In this document: positions 15,676 through 24,141 of the stretch, piece by piece
How the letters are laid out: each line of letters begins with the position of its first letter
Position numbering within the stretch: position 1 is the first letter of the stretch
Assembly: GCF_900101685.1 (NCBI RefSeq)
Contig: NZ_FMZZ01000008.1
Coordinates: 286,266 to 326,584, forward strand
DNA length: 40,319 nucleotides
Origin: Actinokineospora iranica
Lineage (GTDB): Bacteria; Actinomycetota; Actinomycetes; Mycobacteriales; Pseudonocardiaceae
Direction of reading: 5' to 3'
The notes under the pieces: generated by a model
The model's input: only the letters and a program-made list of their open reading frames with translations
The model's database searches: none
What the model was told of the DNA's origin: nothing
Made by a program: the position numbers and the translations under genes

Positions 15676-16707
15676 TCACTCAGGCCGAGTGCCAAGCCAC
15701 GGAGAAAACGGCACCGGCCCAAACCGCACAGTCTCAGCCACCTGCGCCAACCCGGTCAGCCGCCCGGCATCCGGCTCCCCTCCGAAGTACCGCACCACCA
15801 ACCACCGACCCCCCAAATCCACCACCACCTGCTCAGACGCCCCATCCGCCCCCACCCCAGACCGGAACCACACCTCCCGCCCCCGAACAGTCAGCTCCAC
15901 CCCCAGTTCCGCAGGCGCCACCGGCAGCACCTCAGCGTGCAACTCCCGCCCGTCCGGAGCGCCTGCCCGAAGAAACCCCCCAGCCTCCCCAGGCGAAGCC
16001 CCCCGAATCCCCCCATAAGTCGGTGTCATCCCCGCCGGGATGGCCCCGAACCGAGCCGCCAGCCGCATCCCCTCACCCGGCGCGGATTCCACCGACCGCG
16101 CGATCTGGGTCGCCACTTCCCGCCCGTTCGGAAGCCCGTGCACGGTGACCGTGAACCGGAAACCCAGGGCGCCCCACCAGGTCAGCACCGCATCCCCCGG
16201 CAGCGCGTACGGCGAGAACCGGCCCGAACTGCCCCGGATGTCCACCTGGTCCCCGGTGAAGAGCAGGTCTTCCGCGTCGAGGCGCAGCAGCGACAGCGAC
16301 ACCCACTGCGCGGCCTCGTCCACCACCGGTCCCGGAGTCCAGAACCGGGTCGCCATGGTCCCCCCGGTGTTGACCATGCGCTGGTGTTCGACGAGGCCGC
16401 TGGGCAGCCATCTCGGCTCGACGGGCACCCGCAGGTCCCAGTGGTCGGAGATGCTTTCCGCGGCCAGGGGCAGGCCGTCGTCCGGGGGACGCCGGGCGGG
16501 TGGCACCCCCAGTTCGCCACCCGCCCGGAACTCGACCGAGACCACGACGGTCAGGGCTAGCGCGATGACCACGGCGACCACGAGCGGCAGCCACATCCGG
16601 GCGGTCCTGCGGCGTCTGAGGGCGGCGATCAGGAAAGCACGGTGCGGCGCGCGGGCCGCTTGACGAGCCAGGCACTCGCGGAGAAGCGCCTCGAACTCGT
16701 GCGTCAC
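15676..16707 (-). CDS. Single-pass membrane protein, probable partner of the sigma factor
   Basis: The product is 343 aa. A basic cytoplasmic N-terminus of about 45 residues (ECLARQAARAPHRAFLIAALRRRR, given here in outline) is followed by one membrane segment (WLPLVVAVVIALALTVVVSV) and a large extracytoplasmic domain with no motif I know. The GTG at 16707 overlaps the sigma factor stop (GTGA) and has AAGGAGG 4-5 bases upstream. This topology and coupling fit an anti-sigma factor or sensor for the SigE-family sigma factor; it has no recognisable zinc-binding anti-sigma motif. Confidence 0.75.
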   Translation of the reverse strand: MTHEFEALLRECLARQAARAPHRAFLIAALRRRRTARMWLPLVVAVVIALALTVVVSVEFRAGGELGVPPARRPPDDGLPLAAESISDHWDLRVPVEPRWLPSGLVEHQRMVNTGGTMATRFWTPGPVVDEAAQWVSLSLLRLDAEDLLFTGDQVDIRGSSGRFSPYALPGDAVLTWWGALGFRFTVTVHGLPNGREVATQIARSVESAPGEGMRLAARFGAIPAGMTPTYGGIRGASPGEAGGFLRAGAPDGRELHAEVLPVAPAELGVELTVRGREVWFRSGVGADGASEQVVVDLGGRWLVVRYFGGEPDAGRLTGLAQVAETVRFGPVPFSPWLGTRPE

Positions 16708-17213
16708 AGTGCCTCCTTCAGTCGCTCGGGTGTGCCCAGGTGGGCGCGGAGGGTGGCCACTGCTCGGGAGATGTGGCTGCGCACCGTGCTTTCCGAGCAG
16801 CCCAGTTCCTCGGCGATCTCGGCGTCGGATCGGTTGTCGTAGTAGCGCAGGACGACGGCGACGCGCTGTTTGCGCGGCAGCCGCGCGATTCCGGCGGTCA
16901 GCACCGCGCGGTCGTCGACCAGGGCGGTGGGGTCGGCCAGCGGCGGGCTCAGGTCCTCCATGCCGCCGTGCGGGACCTGGACGTCGCGGGTCCAGCGGCG
17001 CCGCCGCCAGGACAGGAACTCGTTGGTGACCATGCGTTTCACATACGCGTGCGGCAGGTCCATCCGCGCGATGCGCCCCCACTTGGGCTGCGCGCGCAGC
17101 ACCACCTCCTGGACGATGTCCTGCGCCTGGTACGGGTCACATGTCAGTGTGGTCGCGTAGCGCAGCAGCGAATCCAGCCGTTCGGTGAGGAAATCCTCGA
17201 AACTATCCGGCAC
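16704..17213 (-). CDS. SigE-family ECF sigma factor
   Basis: The product (169 aa) has an ECF sigma region 2 (about 8-75: LLRYATTLTCDPYQAQDIVQEV, here shortened, and HAYVKRMVTNEFLSWRRRR) and region 4 (about 105-160: LPRKQRVAVVLRYYDNRSD, ELGCSESTVRSHISRA). Length and motifs match the actinobacterial SigE family. The GTG at 17213 is preceded by a G-rich stretch. It is co-transcribed with the membrane protein that overlaps its 3' end and is divergent from the IclR-type gene. Confidence 0.9.
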   Translation of the reverse strand: MPDSFEDFLTERLDSLLRYATTLTCDPYQAQDIVQEVVLRAQPKWGRIARMDLPHAYVKRMVTNEFLSWRRRRWTRDVQVPHGGMEDLSPPLADPTALVDDRAVLTAGIARLPRKQRVAVVLRYYDNRSDAEIAEELGCSESTVRSHISRAVATLRAHLGTPERLKEAL

Positions 17214-17281
17214 GCCGGCCCCCCGTCGTCACTCCTTCAACGTTCCCCAGCCCCCGGATGTTGAGTCGTACTCTCGATTGT

Positions 17282-17827
17282 GTGGGCGGAAGCAGCGATG
17301 TGCCCGCGCTTCGGCGCGGTTTGGCGGTCTTGCGCCTCATCGCGGGCAAGGCGGGCCCGGTGACCGCCGCCGCCCTGGCCCGCGAGCTGGCTCTGCCCCG
17401 CTCCACGACCTACCACCTGCTCGCCGAACTCGCCGACGCCGGTTTCGTCACGCACCTGCCCGCCTCCGGCCGCGCGATGCTCGCCCACCTGCCCGCGGCC
17501 CAGGTGCGGGCGCTGTTCCCGAACCGGGCCGCGTTCGTCGACCGCACCGGCCGCGGCCCGGCGCACCTGCCCGCGCTGCGCGGGGTCCTGGCGCGGGAGC
17601 GGTGGCGCGGGTGGGCGGTGGAGGACGGCCATGTGAGCGCCGGGTTCGCGTCGGTCGCCGCGCCGGTGTTCGACCACGGCGGCCACCCGGTCGCCGCGAT
17701 CAGCACCACGTTCCGGCACACCTGCCCTGGCGCGGCCGAGTGCGGCGAGCACTGGCCGGACCTGGCGGCGGCGACGCTGCGGGCGGCGGTGGAGCTGGGC
17801 GGCCGGATAGGCGGGCGGCCCCGGTGA
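17282..17827 (+). CDS. IclR-family regulator with apparent internal deletion
   Basis: The product is 181 aa. An IclR winged helix is clear (VPALRRGLAVLRLIAG, LALPRSTTYHLLAELADAGF), as is the end of the effector domain (ASGRAMLAHLP, RTGRGP, RGWAVEDGHVSAGFASVAAP). The usual stretch of some 70 residues between them, which holds the wing end and first half of the effector domain, is missing: THLP runs straight into ASGRAML. The family is normally near 250 aa. Reading frame is kept. The GTG at 17282 has a possible -10 (TACTCT) at leaderless distance; GTG 17300 is the alternative. IclR proteins often control hut operons, but a link to the hut genes here is speculative. Confidence 0.8.
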   Translation: MGGSSDVPALRRGLAVLRLIAGKAGPVTAAALARELALPRSTTYHLLAELADAGFVTHLPASGRAMLAHLPAAQVRALFPNRAAFVDRTGRGPAHLPALRGVLARERWRGWAVEDGHVSAGFASVAAPVFDHGGHPVAAISTTFRHTCPGAAECGEHWPDLAAATLRAAVELGGRIGGRPR

Positions 17828-17902
17828 GCGCCATCGTTGGTTAGGGTGTCCGTCGAGGCTCGTCGGGGAGTTTCGACCGGGGTGAGGTAGGAGCGCTTGC
17901 AG

Positions 17903-20263
17903 ATGGCGGGGCCGCCCATCGAGATGACGAGCTACGTCGGCAGGCAGAGCGAGGGCGCCGACGTGCGGCGGTTGCTGTCCGAGAACCGGCTGGTGACGCT
18001 GACCGGCCCCGGCGGGGTGGGCAAGACCCGCCTGGCCACCCATGTGGCGCAGGAGCTGGCGGGCGCGTTCCGCGACGGCGTGGTGTTCGTCGGCCTGGCC
18101 GAGGTGCGTGACCCCGCGCTGCTCACCACCGTGCTCGCCGACCGGCTGGGGCTGCTCGACCAGTACAACCGGCACGTCACCCGGATGGTCGTCGACTACC
18201 TGCGGACCCGCCGGACGCTGCTGGTGCTCGACAACTGCGAGCACCTGGTCGACGCGTGCGCCGAACTGCTGGACGAGGTGCTCGCCGAGTGCGGGGGAGT
18301 GGTGGTGCTGGCCACCAGCAGACAGTCCATCGGCGTCAGCGGTGAGCAGGTGCTGGCCGTGCCGCCGCTGGCGGTGCCCGACGAGGCCACCCCACTGGAA
18401 GACCTGGCCCGGTACGACAGCGTTCGGCTGTTCCTCGACCGGGCCGTCGCGGTGTCGCCCGCTTTCGCGCACACCGCCGAGAACAACACCGACCTGGTGC
18501 GGCTGTGCAGGCAGCTCGACGGGCTGCCGCTGGCCATCGAGCTCGCGGCGCGGCGCACCCGGTCGCTCTCGCCGAGGCAGATCGCCGAGCGGCTGACCCA
18601 GCGGCTGTCGCTGCTGACGACCGGGACCCGCCTTCCGGTCGAGCGGCAGCAGACGCTGCGCGCCACGATCGACTGGAGCCACGAGCTGTGCTCACCGGCC
18701 GAGCAGGCGGTGTGGGCGCGGGCGTCGGTGTTCGCCGGGTCCTTCGACCTGGACGCGGCGGAAGAGGTCTGCGCGGGCGGCGGCGACCCCTCTGATGTCG
18801 ATCACTCCACGGCCGACCGGAACGACGTGCTGGACCTGGTCGACGGGCTGTTGGACAAGTCCGTGCTGATCCGCGAAGAGCACGACGGCCGTGACGACGT
18901 CGTCCGCTACCGGATGCTGGAGGCCCTGCGCGAGTACGGGCACGAGAAGCTGGTGGAGTCCGGCGACGCCGACCGGGTGGCCCGGCTGCACCGCGACTGG
19001 TTCGACCGGCTCACCGAGTCCGCCGACCGGCAGTGGCTCGGCCCCGGCCAGCCGACCTGGGGGAACCGGCTGCGCCGCGACCACGCGAACCTGCGCGCCG
19101 CCCTGGAATGGTCGATCAGCACGCCCGGCGAGGCGGCGGCGGCGCTGCGGATGGCGTCGCGGGTTCCGGAGTACTGGGCGCTGCGCGGCCTGAACACCGA
19201 GGCGCTCCGCTGGGTCGACCGGGCGCTGGCCGCGACCCCGCCCGACCACCCCGACCGCGCGTTCGCGCTGAGCGTCAGCGCGTACTACGCGCTCGGCCAG
19301 TTCAACGTCGCGGTCGCCGACGCCCGCCTGGCCGAGGCCGCGGCGCTGGCCGACCGGACCGGCGACGACCTGGTGCGGGCCAGGATCACCTTCGTGCGCG
19401 GCTACGGGGCGCTGCTCAGCGGCGACTACGCCGCGGCGGCCGACCTGAACGCCGCTGCCGCCGCCGCTTTCCGGGCCCGCGACGACGTCCGCCGCGAGTT
19501 GCACCCGCTGTTCCTGCAGGCGCTCGCCACGGCGGTGCTGGGCAGGCTGGCCGAGGCCCGGGAGGTCATCGGGCGGGCGGTCACCCTCACCGACGGTCGC
19601 GGCGAGGGCTACTACCGGAGCATGGCGCTCAACGGCCGCGCCTGCGTCGAGGGCCTGTTCGGGGACCCGGACATCGGCTTGGCGGCAGGCCGCGAGGGGG
19701 TGCGCGCGGACGAGCTCACCGGCAGCAGACAGGGCAGGGCGCACAACATCGAGACACTGGCGTGGATCGCGCAGCGGCAGGGTGACAACGTTCGGGCCGC
19801 GACGCTGTTCGGCGCCGCGCAGACCCTGTGGGAGGCCGTGATGACCTCGCCGGAGCACACCGTCTCCATGGCCGTCCCGCACTTCCGGCTCATGGGGAAG
19901 GCCCGCGACGCGCTGGGCGCCACCCGGTTCGACCGGGCGTTCGCCGCGGGCCGCGCCATGTCCGACGCCGAGGTCGTCCGCTACGCCCTCGGCGAGGCGG
20001 AGGTGCCCGAGACGACCGGGATGCCCGAGCCGAGACAGGCGGAAGGGGCGGGGAAGAAGCACGGCCCGCTCAGCGTCCGGGAGTCCGAGATCGCCGAGCT
20101 GGTCGCGGACGGCCTGACCAACCAGGAGATCGCCGACAAGCTCGTCATCGCCCGCCGCACGGCCGAGACCCACGTCGCGAACATCCTGGCCAAGCTCGAC
20201 GCGGGCAACCGCGCGCAGATCGCCACCTGGGTCACCGCGCGGCGCGACGCGCGGCTGGGGTGA
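17903..20263 (+). CDS. LuxR-family regulator with N-terminal signalling ATPase (copy 1)
   Basis: The product is 786 aa. A STAND/NB-ARC-like ATPase comes first: Walker A GPGGVGKTRLA near 34-45, Walker B LLVLDNCEHL near 106-115, and a sensor region SRQSIGV. A helical repeat region (about 380-680) follows, and a LuxR helix-turn-helix ends the protein (about 725-786: LSVRESEIAELVADGLTNQE, here partial, and RTAETHVANILAKL). Such proteins are large transcriptional activators that switch on ligand and ATP binding. The ATG at 17903 follows GGTAGGAG. A near-full-length paralogue lies at 21132-23441 on the other strand. Confidence 0.92.
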   Translation: MAGPPIEMTSYVGRQSEGADVRRLLSENRLVTLTGPGGVGKTRLATHVAQELAGAFRDGVVFVGLAEVRDPALLTTVLADRLGLLDQYNRHVTRMVVDYLRTRRTLLVLDNCEHLVDACAELLDEVLAECGGVVVLATSRQSIGVSGEQVLAVPPLAVPDEATPLEDLARYDSVRLFLDRAVAVSPAFAHTAENNTDLVRLCRQLDGLPLAIELAARRTRSLSPRQIAERLTQRLSLLTTGTRLPVERQQTLRATIDWSHELCSPAEQAVWARASVFAGSFDLDAAEEVCAGGGDPSDVDHSTADRNDVLDLVDGLLDKSVLIREEHDGRDDVVRYRMLEALREYGHEKLVESGDADRVARLHRDWFDRLTESADRQWLGPGQPTWGNRLRRDHANLRAALEWSISTPGEAAAALRMASRVPEYWALRGLNTEALRWVDRALAATPPDHPDRAFALSVSAYYALGQFNVAVADARLAEAAALADRTGDDLVRARITFVRGYGALLSGDYAAAADLNAAAAAAFRARDDVRRELHPLFLQALATAVLGRLAEAREVIGRAVTLTDGRGEGYYRSMALNGRACVEGLFGDPDIGLAAGREGVRADELTGSRQGRAHNIETLAWIAQRQGDNVRAATLFGAAQTLWEAVMTSPEHTVSMAVPHFRLMGKARDALGATRFDRAFAAGRAMSDAEVVRYALGEAEVPETTGMPEPRQAEGAGKKHGPLSVRESEIAELVADGLTNQEIADKLVIARRTAETHVANILAKLDAGNRAQIATWVTARRDARLG

Positions 20264-20288
20264 CGCCCGCCGCGGGACGCCACCCCAG
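20255..20288. terminator. Weak hairpin between convergent genes
   Basis: CTGGGGTG at 20255-20262 pairs with CACCCCAG at 20281-20288; two more pairs are possible after one mismatch. It overlaps the stop of the LuxR gene and precedes the end of the minus-strand lipase gene, as expected for a shared terminator. Confidence 0.5.
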
Positions 20289-20299
20289 AGCGGGACCGC

Positions 20300-21007
20300 T
20301 TACGAGTCGAGCAGCTCGCGGACCTTGGCGGCCACGGCCGCGTCCTTGAGCATCCCGAGGTGGCTGCCGGTGATCTGGATGTTGTTCGCCCCGGCCAGCA
20401 CGGTGTTCTCGGCGGGAATGATGATGCCGTCGTTGGGCGACCACAGGGTCGACCACTTCGTGCCGTCCGGCAGCGCGGGCGCGGCGTTGAGCTTCTTCAG
20501 CAGCGCGGACCCGGGGACCATCTCCTTGCAGACCGGGGTGAAGAACGAGCACAGGTTCGCGGTGTAGGTGCCTCTGTTCGCGCCCGCCAGCGAGATCCAG
20601 TGGTCGACCTTGCCCGCGCAGGCGTCGAACTTGATGCAGTAGCGGCTGTTGATGCCGCCCATGGAGTGGTTGATGATGTCGACCTTGGCCGCGCCGGTCT
20701 CGGCGAGGACGCTGTCCACGGTGCGCCCGATGACCGCGGCGATGTCGACGTTCGACTGCCCGTAGCTGCCGTAGGAGATGGCAGTGAGCTGCTCGCTGGT
20801 GTAGCCGGTCGCGATGAGCGACTCCTTGAGGGTGTTCCAGTTCGCGCCCGACCCGGAGAAGCCGTGGACGAGGACGACGGGGTTCTTGCCGTTGGGGAAC
20901 GCCGACGCGGCCGCGGCGGTGGTGACCGCGGACTGGGCGACCACGGTCCCCAGCACTCCTGCGACGACCAGCGCCAGGGCCGCGACGATGCGGCGGGATC
21001 GGTTCAT
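20300..21007 (-). CDS. Secreted lipase (alpha/beta hydrolase)
   Basis: The product (235 aa) has a signal peptide (residues 1 to about 35, RSRR then a long hydrophobic run, AAAASA cleavage region). The mature enzyme is a small alpha/beta hydrolase with the oxyanion-hole HGFSG (48-52), nucleophile Ser115 in NHSMGG, Asp193 in SPNDG and His216 in GSHLG. It resembles bacterial triacylglycerol lipases and esterases without a lid. Four Cys in the mature part suggest disulphides. The ATG at 21007 has GAGGAG at 7 bases. It lies between two LuxR paralogues. Confidence 0.9.
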   Translation of the reverse strand: MNRSRRIVAALALVVAGVLGTVVAQSAVTTAAAASAFPNGKNPVVLVHGFSGSGANWNTLKESLIATGYTSEQLTAISYGSYGQSNVDIAAVIGRTVDSVLAETGAAKVDIINHSMGGINSRYCIKFDACAGKVDHWISLAGANRGTYTANLCSFFTPVCKEMVPGSALLKKLNAAPALPDGTKWSTLWSPNDGIIIPAENTVLAGANNIQITGSHLGMLKDAAVAAKVRELLDS

Positions 21008-21131
21008 GGTTCGAGCTCCTCGGCAGGGGGCTTGAGCACGTCCTCAAGCGGACTGCCAGGCTGGCCGTTCGACCGTTCGCGCGACATCGGCAGAATTGCG
21101 TATATCGCCGGTGACCGAAACTCCGCCCAGG

Positions 21132-23441
21132 TCAGCGGGGCGGCTCGCCATCGCGGCCCATGACCCACGCCGCTATCTGCGAGCGGTTGTGGACTCCCAG
21201 CTTGGTGAGGATGTTCGCGACATGGGTCTCCGCGGTGCGGCGGGCGATGACGAGCCGGTCGGCGATCTCCTGGTTGGTCAGGCCCGCCGCGACCAGCTCG
21301 GCGATCTCGGTCTCGCGGGCGGTGAGCGGCCCGCGGCGCCCGTCCGGGGTCGTCGGGGCCGCGCAGGCCCGCTCGCTGAGCGCGTACCGCGTCGCGTCCT
21401 CGTCCGACATCGCCCGCCCCGCGGCGTGCCGGTCGTCGAACCGGGCGGCGCCCAGCGCCTCCCTGGTCGACTCCAGGTGCCAGAAGTGCGGCACGGAAAG
21501 GGACACGGGGTGCTCGGGCGACGAGCCGACGGTCTCCCAGAGCGCCGCCGCCGCCCCGAACAGCGTCGCGGCCCGGGAGTGGTCGCCCTGCCGACACGCG
21601 GCCCAGGCCAGGGACTCGATGTGGTGCGCCCGGCCGAAACGGTTGCCGATCAGCAGGCAAGCCCGCAGCCCGGCGCGGCCCGCCGCGATCGAGACGTCGA
21701 GGTCGCCGTACAGGACCTCGACGCACTGCCTGCCGTAGAGCGACATGGAGTGGTAGTACGCGTTGCCGGTGGACTCGGTGAGCGCGACCGCCCGCTCGAC
21801 CACGCGGCGCGCGGTCTCCAGGTCGCCGGTGACCGCGGTCGACATGGCGAGCAGGAACAGCGGGTGCAGTTCGCGCCGGTGGTCGCCGCGGGCCCGGAAG
21901 AAGGCCGTCGTCTCCGCCGACAGCTTCGCCGCCTCCGCGAACTCGCCGCACAGCAGCGCGCCGAGACCGCGGACGTGGGTGATGTGGGCGGTGACGGTCT
22001 CGTCGCCCGCGCCCAGCGTGTCCGCCTCGGCCAGGCACGCGCCCGCCGCGTCGACGTCGAACTGCCAGAAGGCGTAGCCCGCGGCGCGGGTCAGCGCGAA
22101 CGCGCGGTCGGGGTGGTCGGGCGGGGTGGCGGCCAAGGCCCGGTTGAGCCACATCCGCGCCTCGGTGTTGGAGCCGCGCAAGGTCCAGTACTCGTCCAGG
22201 CGGGACGCCATCCGCAGCGCGACTTCCGCCTCGCCCGGCTCGGCCACCGACCAGCCCAACGCGGCGCGCAGGTTCGCGTGGTCCTGCCGCAGCCGGACGG
22301 CCCAGGCGATCTGGTCGGGGCCCGCCCACTGGGCGTCCGCGGTCGCGGTGAGCCGGTCGAACCAGTCGCGGTGCAGCCGGGCCACCCGGTCGGCGTCGCC
22401 GGACTCCACCAGCTTCTCGTGCCCGTACTCGCGCAGCGTCTCCAACATGCGGTAGCGGACGACGTCGTCACGGCCGTCGGGCTCTTCGCGGATCAGCACG
22501 GACTTGTCCAACAGCCCGTCGATCAGGTCCAGCACCTCGCCCACCCCGCCGCAGACGTGCTCGCCCGCGTCCAGGTCGAAGGACCCGGCGAACACCGACG
22601 CCCGCGCCCACACCGCCTGCTCGGCCGGTGAGCACAGGTCATGGCTCCAGTCGACCGTCGCGCGCAGAGTCTGCTGCCGCCGCGGCGCCGTCCGCGCCGC
22701 CCCCGAGGTCAACAACGCCAGCCGCCGCGTCAACCGCTCCGCGATCTGCCTCGGCGACAGCGACCGCGTCCGCACCGCGGCCAACTCGATCGCCAGCGGC
22801 AGGCCCTCCAGCTGCCTGCACAGGCGCACCAGGTCGGCGCTGTTCTCCGGACTGGCCTGAAACGTGCGCGACACGCCCGCGGCGCGGTCGAGGAACAGCC
22901 GCACGCTGTCGAACCGGGCCAGGTCTTCGGGCGGGGTGGCCTCGTCGGGCACCGCCAGCGGCGGCACGGCCAGCACCTGCTCACCGACGACGCCCAAGGA
23001 CTGTCTGCTCGTGGCGAGGAGCACGACATCGGGGCACTCGGCCAAGACGACCCGGGCGAACTCCGCGCACGCGTCGACCAGGTGCTCGCAGTTGTCGAGC
23101 ACCAACAGCAGTCGACGCGTTCGGAGGTGGTCGATGACGATCCTGGACACCAGCTTGCTGGACTGGTCGAGCAGGCCCAGACGGTCGGCCATCATGTCCA
23201 CCAGCAGCGCCGGGTCCCGCACCTCGGCCAGGCCGACGAAGACCACTCCGTCCTGGAACTGCTCGGAAACCTCAGTGGCGACGCGGGCGGCCAAGCGGGT
23301 TTTGCCCACTCCACCGGGGCCGGTCAGCGTGATCAGCCTGGCCTCGTTGAGCAGGCGGCGGACCTGGGCGCCTTCGCGCTGCCTGCCGACGTAGCTCGTC
23401 AGCTCGCCTCGCGACTTCGCGGCCGTGGCACTGCCAAGCAT
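21132..23441 (-). CDS. LuxR-family regulator with N-terminal signalling ATPase (copy 2)
   Basis: The product (769 aa) has the same layout as the gene at 17903-20263, and long stretches agree residue for residue (TSYVGRQ, GPGGVGKTRLA, LLVLDNCEHLVDACAE, RTAETHVANIL). Walker A lies near residue 35 and the LuxR helix-turn-helix in the last 60 residues. I chose the ATG at 23441, with GGAG 7 bases upstream; the ORF extends 17 codons further without similarity to copy 1. The pair probably arose by duplication with inversion, then diverged. Confidence 0.92.
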   Translation of the reverse strand: MLGSATAAKSRGELTSYVGRQREGAQVRRLLNEARLITLTGPGGVGKTRLAARVATEVSEQFQDGVVFVGLAEVRDPALLVDMMADRLGLLDQSSKLVSRIVIDHLRTRRLLLVLDNCEHLVDACAEFARVVLAECPDVVLLATSRQSLGVVGEQVLAVPPLAVPDEATPPEDLARFDSVRLFLDRAAGVSRTFQASPENSADLVRLCRQLEGLPLAIELAAVRTRSLSPRQIAERLTRRLALLTSGAARTAPRRQQTLRATVDWSHDLCSPAEQAVWARASVFAGSFDLDAGEHVCGGVGEVLDLIDGLLDKSVLIREEPDGRDDVVRYRMLETLREYGHEKLVESGDADRVARLHRDWFDRLTATADAQWAGPDQIAWAVRLRQDHANLRAALGWSVAEPGEAEVALRMASRLDEYWTLRGSNTEARMWLNRALAATPPDHPDRAFALTRAAGYAFWQFDVDAAGACLAEADTLGAGDETVTAHITHVRGLGALLCGEFAEAAKLSAETTAFFRARGDHRRELHPLFLLAMSTAVTGDLETARRVVERAVALTESTGNAYYHSMSLYGRQCVEVLYGDLDVSIAAGRAGLRACLLIGNRFGRAHHIESLAWAACRQGDHSRAATLFGAAAALWETVGSSPEHPVSLSVPHFWHLESTREALGAARFDDRHAAGRAMSDEDATRYALSERACAAPTTPDGRRGPLTARETEIAELVAAGLTNQEIADRLVIARRTAETHVANILTKLGVHNRSQIAAWVMGRDGEPPR

Positions 23442-23674
23442 CGTTGGGCTCCACCTCACGGTCGGTACAGCGCTGAACCGCCGATTCACCATACTGCCTG
23501 GGAAGTGGTCTCCGGGTGCTCTCGTGGGGTCCGCCCGATGGGGTGTTTGAGTTATCCACAGGCCCGGCGTTCTCCCTACCCTTTGCTGACCTGCGGCGAT
23601 AGACTGGAGCGGGGCGGCCCCCCGGGGAGGGTGGGGTTTGCCGTCGCGCGGGGTCTGGTGGGGTCTGCGTTGTT

Positions 23675-23824
23675 TGCTCGATGGGGTGGAGTGGTTTCTT
23701 CGGGGCCCCTACGAAGGAAGATCCCGTCGCGGGAAAGACGGGTGGGGAGCCTTCGGCCCCACGACCACGGCGAGTTCAGGGATCTTCCTTCACCCCCAAA
23801 GAAACCACTCCACCCCATCGAGCA
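23675..23824. repeat. 150-bp composite palindrome
   Basis: The outer arms are 26 bp and perfect: 23675-23700 (TGCTCGATGGGGTGGAG onward) with 23799-23824. Inner arms of 13 bp are also perfect: GAAGGAAGATCCC at 23713-23725 with 23779-23791. An apical GTGGGG/CCCCAC pair (23742-23747, 23757-23762) lies in the loop. Nested arms of this kind fit a small non-autonomous element (MITE-like) or a structured RNA. No target-site duplication is evident. Confidence 0.85.
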
Positions 23825-24000
23825 CTGGGCGGGCGCTTGCTGGCCTGGCAGAGGGTCGGGTTCGCTGCTCTACCCCATCGAGCACCTGGAAGGGCAGGTT
23901 CAGCTTTGTGTGTGGGGGGCGGGTTTGCTGCTCTGGCCCATCTGGTACCTGGCAGGGCAGGTGCGGCTTGGGCGTCTTGGCAGGGTCGTTGGGTGGCTTG
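23811..24000 (+). repeat. Degenerate tandem repeats next to the palindrome
   Basis: Three units of about 60-66 bp start at 23811, 23871 and near 23934. Units 1 and 2 both open with ACCCCATCGAGCAC and end near TTCGCTGCTC or TTTGCTGCTC; unit 3 is more diverged (GGCCCATCTGGTACCTGG). The opening motif is also the end of the outer palindrome arm, so they appear to derive from the same element. Confidence 0.6.
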
Positions 24001-24141
24001 CTGAAAGTGTTCTGTGGGTTCTCTTTGGAGCTTCTGGGGGACGCTCGAAAGTGGTCATTGGGACGGAGGGTGTCTGGGATTTCGGACAGTGTCACCCGAT
24101 CCCAGGTCGTGCTCTGGGGCTGGTGGGGTTGAGATGGGGCA

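Larger units (their letters stand above)
23442..24141. other. 700-bp non-coding region with repeats
   Basis: It separates the divergent LuxR copy 2 and hutH. It contains a 150-bp composite palindrome (23675-23824) and degenerate direct repeats (23811-24000). Several open frames cross it, but they encode only repeat-derived peptides (for example VLDGVEQ on the minus strand) and I do not call any of them a gene. Confidence 0.7.
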
